Numbered from the stretch's first letter, positions 34,847 to 45,700 are shown. The stretch is DNA of 54,508 bases from Treponema sp. (GCA_022640795.1 JALCCK010000010.1:1-54508); one strand, 5' to 3'. Translations and numbers: made by a program. Notes: generated by a model from the sequence alone, not told the origin.

Positions 34847-36775
34847 ATGAATCAAAAATATCCACGTTTATTGGAACCGTTACAGGTCGGCCGGGTTCAA
34901 TTCCGTAACCGAATCTTTACTGCCCCTTCAGGATTTCATTCTTTAAATGATGCAGTCCCGTATCCAAGTGAAGCTGTTATTACAACTTATGCAAACAAGG
35001 CGAAAGGCGGTGCTGCCTGCGTAACCTGCGTCGGTGCAAGTCTGTTTCCGACACAGGGGGACGGTATGCATGCTGACTTTGACCTTTATCAGCCAAACCA
35101 TAAATATGCTCTTGCCCGCCTGGCGGAAAGAATTCATTTTTACGGTGCCAAAGCCTCAATGGAACTCGGTGTCTCGGGTGTTGTCGGCAGCAAATACGGT
35201 GTAAGCGGCGGAGCTCCGCTTATGGACGGATCTCCTGCTGAAGAGATGCCGGAATCTGAAATCGAACGTATTGCCAACGGCTACGCAGATGCTGCAGCTG
35301 CTTTAAAAGAAATCGGCTTTGATATGGTCATGCTTCATTTCGGCCACGGATTACTGGTCGGTTCTTTTCTTTCTCCGCTTACAAATAAACGTACCGACAA
35401 GTTCGGCGGATCATTTGAAAATCGTGCCCGCTTTGCAAATCTGATTATAGACCGCATACGGGCAAAAGTCGGCAGACGGCTTCTTATTTCCGTCCGAATA
35501 AGCGGTTCGGAATTTGCTCCGGGCGGAATTACTATTGAAGAAGCGATAGCGTTTACGAAGATGATTGAAGATCGTATCGATCTGATTCATGTTTCCGCCG
35601 GTATGATCGGTCCGAAATACATGACCATAACGCATCCGTGTGATTTTCTGCCGCCGATGCCGAATGTCTTTCTTGCCGAAAAGGTAAAAAAATCAGGGGT
35701 AAAGATTCCTGTTATTACCGTTGGCGGTATTCAGGATCTGGACGGTGCCGAAAGTATTATTGCAGACGGACGGGCAGATGTTGTTGCAATTGCCCGCGGA
35801 TTTATTGCGGATCCTGAACTCGGTACGAAAGCGTATGAAGGCCGCAACGAAGATGTCCGCCCGTGTGTAAAATGCATGCGGTGTCACGACAGTGCCTGTT
35901 TCGAGTTACGGTACAGCTGTTCCGTAAATCCTGAGATCGGACTTGAGCACAAGATTTCGGAACTTGCACGGCCGGCAGATCGGAAAAAGAAGGTTTGTAT
36001 CATCGGCGGCGGTCCTGCCGGGATGGAAGCTGCACTTGTTCTTACCGAACGCGGTCATGATGTCGTACTTTTTGAAAAGAGTGATTCGCTTGGCGGAACG
36101 TTGAAATTTTCTGAGAAAGTCAGCTTTAAGTACGATCTGGCAAAGTTCAAAAATTATCTGATCAGACAGGTGGAAAAATCTGCTGTCGCCGTACATTTGA
36201 ATACGGAAGTTACTCCTGAACTGATCGAAAAGGAACAGGCTGATGTCGTTATAGCTGCTCTTGGAGCTGAACCGGTTCGTCCGAAACTGCCGGGAATTGA
36301 CGGCTCAAATGTCCATATGGCACTTCCCACCTACGGACACGAGGATGAACTTGGCAACAGCGTTGTTGTAATCGGCGGCGGCCAGGTTGGTTGTGAAACA
36401 GCGCTGCATTTGTGCAAACTTGGCAAAAAGGTAACGATACTTGAAATGCAGACTAAACTTGCTCCTGATGCGTCGATAACACACCGGACGGAACTTATGA
36501 ATAAGCTTGATGAAGATGAAAATCTTACCTATTATACTTCATATAAATGTACCGCCATTACCGGAAAAGGAGTGGAGTGTCTCGATGCTGACGGGAAAAA
36601 TCAGCTTGTAGAAGGAAAGGATGTCATTGTATCCGTCGGGATGAGACCGCATGCAGCTGAAGCTGATGTGTTCAGACTGACCGGAAAACGGTTCTATGCT
36701 ATCGGTGACTGTTCGATGGTAGGGACTGTCGAAAAAGCTATGCGCTCTGCCTACAGTACTGCAGTACAGATCTAG
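34847..36775 (+). CDS. FMN/4Fe-4S/FAD ene-reductase of the 2,4-dienoyl-CoA reductase (FadH/BaiCD) family
   Basis: 642 residues with the full domain set. The old-yellow-enzyme TIM barrel is at about 1-340 (LEPLQVGRVQFRNRIFTAPS, then LSPLTNKRTDKFGGSFENRA). A cysteine cluster for 4Fe-4S follows at about 343-365 (CVKCMRC, then later Cys residues in FELRYSCSVNP). FAD and NAD(P) Rossmann domains come last (VCIIGGGPAGMEAALVL; VVVIGGGQVGCETALHL; AIGDC). Known chemistry: NAD(P)H-dependent reduction of an activated C=C bond. The true substrate is unknown; bile-acid, enoate and cinnamate-like reductases share this build. The carrier context argues for reduction of an imported unsaturated carboxylate, possibly as an electron sink. 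GGAG site 11 nt before the ATG. Confidence 0.9.
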   Translation: MNQKYPRLLEPLQVGRVQFRNRIFTAPSGFHSLNDAVPYPSEAVITTYANKAKGGAACVTCVGASLFPTQGDGMHADFDLYQPNHKYALARLAERIHFYGAKASMELGVSGVVGSKYGVSGGAPLMDGSPAEEMPESEIERIANGYADAAAALKEIGFDMVMLHFGHGLLVGSFLSPLTNKRTDKFGGSFENRARFANLIIDRIRAKVGRRLLISVRISGSEFAPGGITIEEAIAFTKMIEDRIDLIHVSAGMIGPKYMTITHPCDFLPPMPNVFLAEKVKKSGVKIPVITVGGIQDLDGAESIIADGRADVVAIARGFIADPELGTKAYEGRNEDVRPCVKCMRCHDSACFELRYSCSVNPEIGLEHKISELARPADRKKKVCIIGGGPAGMEAALVLTERGHDVVLFEKSDSLGGTLKFSEKVSFKYDLAKFKNYLIRQVEKSAVAVHLNTEVTPELIEKEQADVVIAALGAEPVRPKLPGIDGSNVHMALPTYGHEDELGNSVVVIGGGQVGCETALHLCKLGKKVTILEMQTKLAPDASITHRTELMNKLDEDENLTYYTSYKCTAITGKGVECLDADGKNQLVEGKDVIVSVGMRPHAAEADVFRLTGKRFYAIGDCSMVGTVEKAMRSAYSTAVQI

Positions 36776-36795
36776 ATTTAAAGGACAAAAAAAGA

Positions 36796-36825
36796 CCCCG
36801 GAACGGATACCCGCACGTTCCGGGG
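36796..36825. terminator. Bidirectional terminator between convergent ene-reductase and MFS genes
   Basis: Ten-bp perfect stem (36796-36805 with 36816-36825), 10-nt loop. CTTTCTTTTG follows on the plus strand, and TCTTTTTTTG follows on the minus strand. Confidence 0.88.
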
Positions 36826-36863
36826 CTTTCTTTTGCATAGAGAGTTCTGTTCCGGAAAATTAA

Positions 36864-38114
36864 TCACCGGCAGTTTTTCAGGGCGGCCCGATCGTGGTCC
36901 GGTCTGTGCCCTATGATAATGAGACAGATTACGGCGATTATGACAAGTCCGATCATGATGATGTATGCCGGAGCAAGCGTTCCCGTTTTGTCCAGAATTG
37001 AAGACATAAAGTAGATGGCAAATGCCATCAGCACGGCCTGAAAGGTCATGATCCACCGGTTTGCCGCCTGATAGCATCGTCTTCCGTATACATACGAAGT
37101 TATTGAGGGATGAAGCGTCGGTGTTCCTCCTGTTACCCCCGCAATACCGACAGCTGTTGCAAGCAGAAGTCCCCCGTTGTTACCCCGCATGAAAAGCAGA
37201 CCGAAAAGCGTCAGAATGAAGGTTGCACAAAGCAGGAGCGACGCACTGATAGTGCCGAATTTGTCGTCGACAACTCCGAAGAGAAAACTTACCGGAATTC
37301 CCAGCAATGCCGCGATCGAGAGCCAGAAAAAATAAAGTTTTGGTGAAGTACCGGTCATATTCAACCGTACAACATAAAACGACATTATACCGACTATACA
37401 GAACTGCAAAAATCCGTAGGATACGACAAGAAGCCATGCTTCTCTGTGCTTGAATACATCTTTTACAGACAGATTCATATTTTCTGACTCAAGTTCGGTT
37501 GTATACGTGTCTCCGTCAGGGTGCAGACCGGTATCTTCAGGTTTTGATTTTATGAAAATTGCTACGCAGCCGGCCAGTACCAGAACAATAATCCCGACCA
37601 GCAGATAGGTACGATGGAACCCGATTCCGGCTGTCCCTCTGGAAAGCAGGTAGATGAACGTTGCGGTACAGAGCGGGCTGCCCGTCGTTACAATACCTAA
37701 AGCTTTCCCGCGTTTTTTTACGAACCAGTTGGTACACAGCATAAAGGTTCCCATTTGCATGGGAAGAATGAAAAGACGTATACAGAATAATGAAATACTG
37801 TAGAGAATCAGATTCTGTCCGGCACAGGACAGTCCCAGAACGGAACAGCCGACAATTATCATTGACGTAACAAGTACCTGCGGAATTCCGAATTTTATCA
37901 GAAGTGTTCCGACTAACAGTGTTGCCGGAATTATGACAAATCCGGCCCATGTCACGGGATTCGTAATCGTCGTTGTCATCCAGCCGAGTTTTCTGTAATA
38001 GGGCGTCAGAACGTTCAGATGATCGGTTTGGAGTCCGGAATAGAAGTACATCAGCAGAATGCCCAGAATAAAAATGGGAATAGTTTTTTTATGGAAATCG
38101 GTGTTGCTTCTCAT
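36864..38114 (-). CDS. MFS carrier, OFA type, copy 2
   Basis: 416 residues with about 12 membrane helices, a close paralogue of the carrier at 33538-34794: LMYFYSGLQTDHLNVLTPYY, TTTITNPVTWAGFVIIPATL and RWIMTFQAVLMAFAIYFMSS are almost the same. The central loop differs (TTELESENMNLSVKDVFKHR). GGGAG site 10 nt before the ATG. It is transcribed toward the ene-reductase and ends at the shared terminator. The two copies flanking one enzyme suggest either duplication with divergence to a second substrate, or separate import and export duties. Confidence 0.9.
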   Translation of the reverse strand: MRSNTDFHKKTIPIFILGILLMYFYSGLQTDHLNVLTPYYRKLGWMTTTITNPVTWAGFVIIPATLLVGTLLIKFGIPQVLVTSMIIVGCSVLGLSCAGQNLILYSISLFCIRLFILPMQMGTFMLCTNWFVKKRGKALGIVTTGSPLCTATFIYLLSRGTAGIGFHRTYLLVGIIVLVLAGCVAIFIKSKPEDTGLHPDGDTYTTELESENMNLSVKDVFKHREAWLLVVSYGFLQFCIVGIMSFYVVRLNMTGTSPKLYFFWLSIAALLGIPVSFLFGVVDDKFGTISASLLLCATFILTLFGLLFMRGNNGGLLLATAVGIAGVTGGTPTLHPSITSYVYGRRCYQAANRWIMTFQAVLMAFAIYFMSSILDKTGTLAPAYIIMIGLVIIAVICLIIIGHRPDHDRAALKNCR

Positions 38115-38256
38115 ATGGATTTTTCTCCCGTGACCTGATTTTTATATATATCTAGTAAGTGTAGCGCAAGCTGTCCGTATTACAAGATGGCTGAAAAACG
38201 CTAAAAGGTTGCTTTTTTTTTGATTTTTTACCTGACACTTCGGACAATCTTTTATC

Positions 38257-38285
38257 TTGTATATTCCGATTATTGCTATTATACT
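38257..38285 (+). promoter_or_regulatory. Candidate promoter of the ODP-chemoreceptor operon
   Basis: TTGTAT (38257-38262), 17-nt spacer, TATACT (38280-38285), 24 nt before the ATG at 38310. Confidence 0.45.
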
Positions 38286-38309
38286 GATAAAAATACTGCC
38301 GGGGGATAT

Positions 38310-39068
38310 ATGGATAAAACGAGTATTCAAGTGCTCTTTGAATCTGAGCGACGTAAATTTATATGGATCGGAGCTGAAAGCTCTGCGGAAAAAGACATTA
38401 TCCGTACGAATCAGTATCTGATTATTCAGGATAATAAGGGATTTCTTGTAGATCCGGGCGGGCTGCACCTTTTTTCACGTGTCGTTTCGGCAGTCAGTCA
38501 GTTCCTTCCGCTTGATAACATAGAAGGTATTTTCTTTTCCCATCAGGATCCTGACGTTTCTTCAGGTATCGCTTTGTGGATGGGAGTGACACCCGCTAAA
38601 ATTTATATTTCAAATCTGTGGCTGCGTTTTCTGCCGCATTTCGGCATTGTCGATACAAGCCGTATCGTCCCGCTGGCGGACCAGCAGCGTGAGATTACTG
38701 CAGGCGCGTTTACCTTTAAATTGCTGCCGTCACATTTTATGCATTCTGTCGGCTGTTATGCTTTTTATGATCGTGAATCGAAAATTCTGTTTACCGGCGA
38801 CATCGGTACCGCCGATATTGCCTATGACGGGAATTCTCTTTTTGTGGAGGATTTCCAGCAGCATATTCCGGCTCTGGAAGGCTTTCACAAGCGATACATG
38901 AATGCACAAAAGGTGTGTCAGCGGTGGGTCCAGAATATACGGCCGCTGGACATTTCAATACTCGCTCCGCAGCACGGACGGCTTTACCGCGGTGAGCAGA
39001 TAAAGCAGTTTCTTGACTGGCTTGAAAATTTACGCTGCGGTACCGATTTGCTGGATTCCATTTACTAA
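38310..39068 (+). CDS. Oxygen-binding di-iron protein (ODP), metallo-beta-lactamase fold
   Basis: 252 residues. The start is at 38310 (MDKTSIQVLFESERRKFIW), behind a GGGGG run. Metal-ligand positions of the flavodiiron/ODP branch are visible: H78, D80 and D82 (SHQDPDVSSG), H142/H145 (SHFMHSVGCYAFYD), D164 (LFTGDIGTA) and H222 (LAPQHGRLYRG). The flavodoxin domain of true flavodiiron oxidoreductases is absent. Known precedent: in Treponema denticola a stand-alone ODP acts as an Fe/O2 sensor working with a cytosolic chemoreceptor and CheA. The next gene, 18 nt downstream, is such a receptor, which strongly supports this reading. Cytosolic; no signal peptide. Confidence 0.9.
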   Translation: MDKTSIQVLFESERRKFIWIGAESSAEKDIIRTNQYLIIQDNKGFLVDPGGLHLFSRVVSAVSQFLPLDNIEGIFFSHQDPDVSSGIALWMGVTPAKIYISNLWLRFLPHFGIVDTSRIVPLADQQREITAGAFTFKLLPSHFMHSVGCYAFYDRESKILFTGDIGTADIAYDGNSLFVEDFQQHIPALEGFHKRYMNAQKVCQRWVQNIRPLDISILAPQHGRLYRGEQIKQFLDWLENLRCGTDLLDSIY

Positions 39069-39086
39069 TTACTACAGGGAAAAGAT

Positions 39087-39920
39087 ATGACTGATCAGGC
39101 GCTCCGCTCCGTTATCGACAAATTCACACTGGAATACAATAAGGGTATTGTCCTCGGAAAGATAAACAGTGATTCCATGGGCATTATCATGAAAAACATG
39201 CAGAATATTTCTGCAGAGATGCAGGAAATCCTTGCGGCAGTAGAAGAAATAACGGCTACTTCGAAATCAACTTCAAACAATACGGAACATATTGATGCTT
39301 CCATGAAAACGATGCTCAGTGAAAATACGAGCATGGGTGCAATCATAAAAGAGTCGTCGAAAGGCCTTGAACAGACAAAAGAAAAAGCACAGAATTTGCA
39401 GAACGGGTTCCTTTCGTTAGAGTCAAGTCTTAAGGAAATTGGCAAACTTTCCGGTGAAATTCAGGATATGGCGGAACTTACGAATGTTTTGTCCATAAAT
39501 GCTTCTATAGAGGCTGCCCGGGCCGGAAAGGCCGGTGAAGGATTCCGCATCGTTGCCGGTGAAGTCCGGAATTTTTCCAACAAGACGAATACGTTCGCCG
39601 ACAAGATAACGCAGGCAATAAAAGAGTTTTTGAAAGTCCTGAAATCCATGAATGAAGATATGACCGGGTTTATGACTATTATGAAAAATTTTACTGCCGT
39701 ACTTGAACAGATGCGGACGGTATTCAATCAGAATTCTGCTACCGCTGAAAAATCGGCCGGAGAAATAGCCGAAATAGTAACTGCGGCAAAAGAAGAAAGC
39801 GCTGCGCTTTCTATCGCCATGACTTCACTTATTTCCGTGAGCGAACTTCTGCGTGATACGAACGCTATGGCCGATATGCTGAAAAAGAGCGGGCAGTCGC
39901 TCGATAAACTTCTCAGTTAA
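39087..39920 (+). CDS. Soluble chemoreceptor partnered with ODP
   Basis: 277 residues, no membrane helix and no separate ligand domain: almost entirely a coiled-coil methyl-accepting signalling hairpin. The conserved tip reads ELTNVLSINASIEAARAGKA followed by GEGFRIVAGEVRNFS (about 132-165). A short N-terminal segment (about 1-35) may be where ODP docks. Known role: it relays a signal to CheA/CheW arrays. GGGAAAAG site. Likely function: aerotaxis or iron/redox taxis through ODP, by analogy with Treponema denticola. Confidence 0.92.
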   Translation: MTDQALRSVIDKFTLEYNKGIVLGKINSDSMGIIMKNMQNISAEMQEILAAVEEITATSKSTSNNTEHIDASMKTMLSENTSMGAIIKESSKGLEQTKEKAQNLQNGFLSLESSLKEIGKLSGEIQDMAELTNVLSINASIEAARAGKAGEGFRIVAGEVRNFSNKTNTFADKITQAIKEFLKVLKSMNEDMTGFMTIMKNFTAVLEQMRTVFNQNSATAEKSAGEIAEIVTAAKEESAALSIAMTSLISVSELLRDTNAMADMLKKSGQSLDKLLS

Positions 39921-39927
39921 AATAATA

Positions 39928-39952
39928 CCCCGCATACTTTTTGTATGCAGGG
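39928..39952. terminator. Terminator between convergent chemoreceptor and enolase genes
   Basis: Stem of CCC plus GCATAC pairing with GTATGC plus GGG, one internal C-A mismatch, loop TTTTT. T-rich sequence follows on the minus strand (enolase side) and a weaker CTGTTT on the plus strand. Confidence 0.65.
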
Positions 39953-39959
39953 CTGTTTG

Positions 39960-41255
39960 CTAGTGCTTCTGGTTAAAAGCTTTTACACCGGGGAATACGG
40001 CGCTTCTGCCGAGGTCCTCTTCTATGCGGAGCAACTGGTTGTATTTTGCTACGCGTTCCGAACGTCCCGGAGCTCCCGTTTTTATCTGTCCTGCGTTGAC
40101 CGCTACGGCAAGATCAGCAATGGTCGTATCTTCCGTTTCTCCGGATCGATGCGAAACAACCGTCGTAAATCCTGCTTTATGGGCCATTTTGATGGCATCC
40201 AGTGTTTCCGATATGGTACCGATCTGGTTCAGTTTTATCAGTATGGAATTCGCGCAGTCGAGTTCAATACCCTTTGCAAGTCGTGTCGTGTTCGTTACGA
40301 AAAGATCGTCGCCGACAAGCTGGACTTTATCGCCGAGCTCTTTTCTGAGCAGTTTCCAGCCTTCCCAGTCTTCCTCGTCGAGTCCGTCTTCAAGGGAATA
40401 GATGGGGTATTTTTCTATCAGGGATTTCCAGTGTGCAACCAGTTCTGCCGATGTGTAGATTTTTCCGCTTTTCGGTAATTTGTACTCTCCGGTTCTGCTG
40501 CCCTTCCATTCGGATGAAGCAGGGTCCATCCCCAGAACAAAATCTTTTCCCGGTTCGTATCCGGCCTGTTTTACGGCCGTCAGTATAAGCTCCAGCGCTT
40601 CTTCGTCGTTTGCGAGATCCGGTGCATATCCGCCTTCATCTCCGACCGATGCGGCAAGTCCTTTCGATTTAAGCAGTGCAGCCAGTGTATGATAGACTTC
40701 CGTACTCCATCTGAGTCCTTCGCTGAAAGACGGTGCTCCTGCCGGCATGATCATGAATTCCTGCGAATCGACAGAATTTGACGCATGAACGCCGCCGTTC
40801 AGAATATTCATCATCGGCAGCGGCAGGGTGTTCGCATTGATCCCGCCCAGATATTTATACAGCGGAATACCGAGCGCCGTTGCACCGGCCCGGGCTGTCG
40901 CAATGGACACTGCCAGCATGGCGTTTGCACCAAGTTTCGATTTATCCTTTGTCCCGTCGGCTTCAATCATCAGACGATCCGTTTCGTACAGGTCGAGCGG
41001 ATTTGCACCGGTCAGCGTTTCCGCAATGATGGTGTTCACGTTTTCAACCGCTTTTGTAACACCTTTACCGCCGAATCTTTTTTTATCACCGTCCCGCAGT
41101 TCCAGCGCCTCAAATTCACCGGTCGAAGCACCCGACGGAGCTGCGCCCCGTCCCTCCGTTCCGTCGGAGAGCGTGACTTCCGCCTCGACGGTCGGATTTC
41201 CGCGGGAGTCTATAATCTGCCGTCCCGTGACTGATTCAATTTCAAGATAATCCAT
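39960..41255 (-). CDS. eno: Enolase
   Basis: 431 residues, normal length. N-terminal [37 protein letters not shown], metal and catalytic regions [25 protein letters not shown] and [10 protein letters not shown], catalytic Lys in [15 protein letters not shown], and [17 protein letters not shown]. Known reaction: 2-phosphoglycerate to phosphoenolpyruvate in glycolysis; often also displayed on the surface of spirochaetes. GGAGG site 7 nt before the ATG. An inverted repeat GTTAG-N6-CTAAC (41280-41295) and a TATACT box lie upstream, and may form the promoter region. Confidence 0.98.
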   Translation of the reverse strand: MDYLEIESVTGRQIIDSRGNPTVEAEVTLSDGTEGRGAAPSGASTGEFEALELRDGDKKRFGGKGVTKAVENVNTIIAETLTGANPLDLYETDRLMIEADGTKDKSKLGANAMLAVSIATARAGATALGIPLYKYLGGINANTLPLPMMNILNGGVHASNSVDSQEFMIMPAGAPSFSEGLRWSTEVYHTLAALLKSKGLAASVGDEGGYAPDLANDEEALELILTAVKQAGYEPGKDFVLGMDPASSEWKGSRTGEYKLPKSGKIYTSAELVAHWKSLIEKYPIYSLEDGLDEEDWEGWKLLRKELGDKVQLVGDDLFVTNTTRLAKGIELDCANSILIKLNQIGTISETLDAIKMAHKAGFTTVVSHRSGETEDTTIADLAVAVNAGQIKTGAPGRSERVAKYNQLLRIEEDLGRSAVFPGVKAFNQKH

Positions 41256-41406
41256 GATACACCTCCATTTATTTTCTTCGTTAGTAATTGCTAACTATAG
41301 TATACTGCAATTGTGAAATATTTTCCACTTTTTTAGTATGTATACCGGTCCGTCCGGTTTCGCTGTAACCTGCCGGTACTATGCTGGCACATATTTAAAC
41401 AAAAAA

Positions 41407-41436
41407 AGCCCGCCGGCAGTATTTCGCCGGCGGGCT
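41407..41436 (-). terminator. Strong terminator of the porin-like gene
   Basis: Eleven-bp perfect GC-rich stem (41407-41417 with 41426-41436), 8-nt loop, followed on the minus strand by a run of T. Confidence 0.88.
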
Positions 41437-41475
41437 TCGGTTAACGGTCAGGATTCAACCTGAAACATAGTCCGG

Positions 41476-42524
41476 TTAGAATGATTTTTTAACACCAGCA
41501 CCAACTTTGAAGGTACTGTCGTCGCTGCCGTTATCATACCCGTATGTTCCCCATATTTCCGCTTCGGTCGTATCGTTTGCAGTCAGAACGACAGCAGGCG
41601 TTACGGAGATCGTGTTGTTGTCGCTTTCGTCGAGGTCCAGATGATAGGTTCCTTCAAGAGAAGCGGCTGCAAGGTCGGTAACTTGGTATTTGACAGCAGG
41701 AGTGATGTCCAGCTGCATTTTTGCAGCATCGTCATCCATGTATTCATAGACGACGGCTCCGAGTGTCATTTTGTCGACGCCGGTGTATTCAACCCATTCT
41801 GAGATGGTGTTGTCCATGCCGTCTTTTGCCCAGTCATAGTAGTAGTCAGCACTGGCGGTAAGCGTGTCTGTGCTGTACTGGACAGTTGCATAACCTGTTT
41901 CTGAAAGTGCGTAACCGCCGTTTATGACGAGCGGACCGTAGCTGTACTGCGCTTCGAATACTGCGAGATCCTTCTTCGTATCATAGGTATAGGTATCAGT
42001 GGTTTTCCCGTCTACCGTCTCGGTTAATGAAGTTTCATAGTCAATAACACCAGCGGCAACCAGGTTCAGCCCTTCAACCGGTGAAAGAATGACAGCCGCG
42101 CCGCTTTTTCCATCGATTGCAGACCATCCGTTCCAGCCGTAGCTGTATCCTGCCCAGTTATCGTGCAGTTTACCTGCAGCAATCGTTACCATGTTATTGA
42201 AGAGGGACGTATAGCCGAACGCGTAAGCGATGCTGTCGACAGACCATGTTTCAATAGGTCCGCTTGTCTGTAATCTGAAGGATGCGCCTGACGTACCGTC
42301 AGCACTTGTCCAGTCCATGTTGATCCGGATACGGCTGGATCCTCCGAAATAATCGCCATCAAACCAGGTTGATGTGGTAGCAGTCTTGTCGTCACCTGTT
42401 ACGTCGGTTGAAAGACCTGCCTGGATATATCCGCTTAATTTGAAACCCTCTTCTGCAAAAACAGAAGAGCCCAGCATAGCACACGCAAAGAGAGTGCAGG
42501 CTACAAGTTTGCAATTTTTTTCAT
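41476..42524 (-). CDS. Porin-like outer-membrane beta-barrel protein, frameshifted next to its start
   Basis: The body is intact: signal-peptide core KLVACTLFACAMLGSSVFA, then about 320 residues of alternating beta strands rich in Tyr, Asp, Gly and Thr, ending in GAGVKKSF with the terminal phenylalanine of outer-membrane barrels. The only start with a good ribosome site (AGGAG, 6-nt spacing) is the ATG at 42522-42524. It is followed by seven A and runs into a stop after seven codons, while the long frame is shifted by one. One extra base in the next 25 nt, for example an eighth A, restores a perfect signal peptide and a protein of about 349 residues. The long frame itself starts only at an unsupported TTG (42576). 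Sequencing error, recent mutation or phase variation are all possible. Confidence 0.75.
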
Positions 42525-42769
42525 AGATTGCTCCTTTTGATTTTCTGTCAGTTTTTACATACCTGCGAGTAAACAAAAACTAACTATATCTGATTAGGCT
42601 AAATAATAAAAAATAATGTTATTTTGCGCAATAGGACGTATGTTAAATTTGTAACAAAAAACTATTAAATTTTAGGGTTGACAAAAAAATAAATATGAGC
42701 ATAAGCAGTTATAAAAACCGGCAGTATGGTGTATACTGACAGAAACCCCGGGGAAGGATGTAATGTGCC

Positions 42770-45700
42770 ATGAAAACAAACCAGTTCATAATCTTTGCTG
42801 CAATTTTATCCGCCGCCGCTTTTATACCGGCTCCGGCCGGAGCGGATTCTGTCGGAAAGCCTGAAGCGTTCTTTCTGTCCGATTATGTCAGCCGCATATG
42901 GTCGACATCTGACGGCCTGCCCGGAAATACCGTTACTGATATCGTTCAGACGTCGGACGGGTATATTTATATGGGGTCCTACGAAGGTCTTATCCGGTTT
43001 GACGGAATCGATTTTGAAATTTCCAACAGAAACACGAACAGTAAACTGGGGTTTATTGCGGCCCGGACGGTTTTTCAGGATTCCGGAAACAGATTGTGGG
43101 TGGGGTCGAATGACGAAGGTGTTTTTTGTATAGAGAAAAAAAACGTAACTGCGTTCTCTACGCAGGACGGTCTGCCGAACGATTCCATACGGAGTTTTGC
43201 AGAAGATCCCGATCACAATATATGGGTTGCGACTTCTTCCGGCGTTGTGTACATTACGCCGGAAAATAAAATCGGGCATCCCCGGTGGGAAGATCCTTCA
43301 AACCCTGACCGCAGCTCGCTCATTCTTTCGCTGTACTGTGATACGGCCGGCCGTATATGGATTACGACTCCTGCTCCCGGCGGTATCTACTGTCTGGCCG
43401 CACACCGGGGATTTTCGCGGTATACAGGAATACTGCCGGGTGAAAATTACGTTGTGACGGCAGTTTCGCAGGATTCCGACGGTGGCTTTTTTTTCGGAAC
43501 ACAAACGGGAAAAATCATAAAAGTCTGCCCGGACGGAAATGTTGTCTATACCGTATCATTCCCGAAAAGTAAAAGCGCGGCTGTTCAGACCATTTTTGCC
43601 GATAAGGACGGAAAAATCTGGTTCGGTACGGATGGCGGGATTGCGATTCTTTCCGACGGCCGTCTTTTTTATTATACCGAAGCCGACGGACTCGCCGACA
43701 ACAACGTAAATGATATCATGCAGGACCGGGAAGGCAACATGTGGTTCGTTACTGACCGGGGCGGCGTCCAGAAAATGCGTATAGGACGGTTTAAGACTAT
43801 CACGCTCCCGACAACGATAAATGCGATTGCCGAAGGTCCAGACGGCCGTGTCTGGCTGGGAGGTGACGACGGGCTCTACTGTTTCAGTAATTTTGTCTAT
43901 GAAGAAAATTCCGCCACTCAGTACTGTAAGAATGTCAGAATCCGCGATGTCGGATTTACCCGGGACGGAACGCTGCTGGTCAGCACTTATGCAAAGCTCG
44001 GCCAGCTGCTCATGACTCCCGATATGCAGATAACGTCCTGGACTGAGACCGACGGCCTGTCCGGAAACAAGGTCCGGGTTGCACTTGAAGCGGAAAACGG
44101 AGACCTCTATGTCGGAACAACGACAGGCCTTTCAATTATAAACCGGACGTCCGGTACCATTACGAATCTGACGACTGAAGACGGTCTTCCGAAAGATTAT
44201 ATCATGTGCCTCTTCCAGAATGACGACGGGTCGCTGTGGGTCGGAACCGACAGCGGCGGAATTGCAGTCCTGAACAGCGACAATAAAATAGAACGTATCC
44301 TGAATTCGGACAACGGTCTGGCCGGCGACGTTATCTTTAAAATCCTGAAAGGGCCTGAAGGTTCTCTCTGGATATGCACCGGGAGCGGACTTACCTGTTA
44401 TAAAAACGGTCGTTTCTTTACCTATAACACAGCAAACGGGCTGGGGCAGGACGCCGTATTTCAGGTCCTTTTTGATTATTCGGGGAATATGTGGATGACG
44501 AGTAATAAAGGTGTTTCAGCGGTAAAATCTGCTGACATGAATGCGCTCGCCGACGGAAAAGCGGTACAACTTAATCCGAAATTTTACACACAGAACGACG
44601 GACTGCGGAGCGAAGGCGTTACTTCGACATCCTTAAGCATGAAAGATTCGCTCGGACGGATATGGTTTACACTCATCGACGGATTTGCCGTCTATAATCC
44701 GCTCAAAAAAAACTCCAATATGACCGCTCCCCTTGTTCAGATAAAATCCGTAACGCTGGACGGAAAAAAGACCGTCTGTTATGGTGATCCGGTAATCGTT
44801 CCCGCCGGAACAAAACGGATAACCATCGACTATACCGGGTTGAGTTTTATTTCTCCGGAACTTATATCATATCACGGCTATCTTGATGGATTCGACAGCG
44901 AAATACCCGAATGGAACAGTTCCCGGCAGGTTTCCTATACAAACCTTAAACCCGGCGACTATACTTTTCATGTTACGGCTGAAAATAACGACGGAATTGT
45001 ATCGAAAAAACCTGCGGAACTTCAGCTGACACAGAAAGCATATTTTTATCAGCTGCCGCTCTTCTGGTTTTTTTCAGGAATCCTGATTTTTTCTATTGTG
45101 ATCGCTTTTATACAATACCGGCTTTACCGTATGCGGCAGTATCAGCTGCGTCTTGAAACCGAGGTACGAATCAAGACACACGATCTTGCGGTTGAAAAGG
45201 AAAAATCGGAACGGCTGCTCCTGAATATTCTTCCCGAACCCATTGCCGAAGAACTCAAAGCAGACGGCAACCGGATAATAGCAAAACATTTTACCCATGT
45301 TTCCGTCCTGTTTGCAGATATCGTCGAATTTACCAGAATAACCACAGACTGGACTGCGGAAGAAATCGTCCGTGCGTTAAACAGACTGTTCACGAAATTC
45401 GACTTACGTGCACAGCGGGAAGGAATTGAAAAGATAAAAACAATCGGCGATGCATATATGGCCGTCTGCGGTCTGCCGAATACAGATACCGGTCACGCGG
45501 TCCGGCTTGCCAGGTTCGCACTCGGCCTGTTCGATGATATAAACGCATTCAATGAAGAATCGAACATAAAATTCAGTATGCGGATCGGAATAAATTCCGG
45601 TGATGTTGTCGCCGGTGTTATCGGAAAAACGAAGTTCATTTATGATGTCTGGGGTAATACCGTAAACGTCGCCTGCAGAATGCAGCAGCTCGGCAGACCC

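Noticed and set aside
40785..41250. Plus-strand open frames opposite the enolase gene
   Set aside because: Antisense shadows of a highly conserved gene with strongly biased codons.
42525..42576. TTG start giving an uninterrupted 366-residue porin frame
   Set aside because: No ribosome site, and it would place a charged segment before the signal peptide; the AGGAG-ATG pair inside is far better, implying a frameshift.
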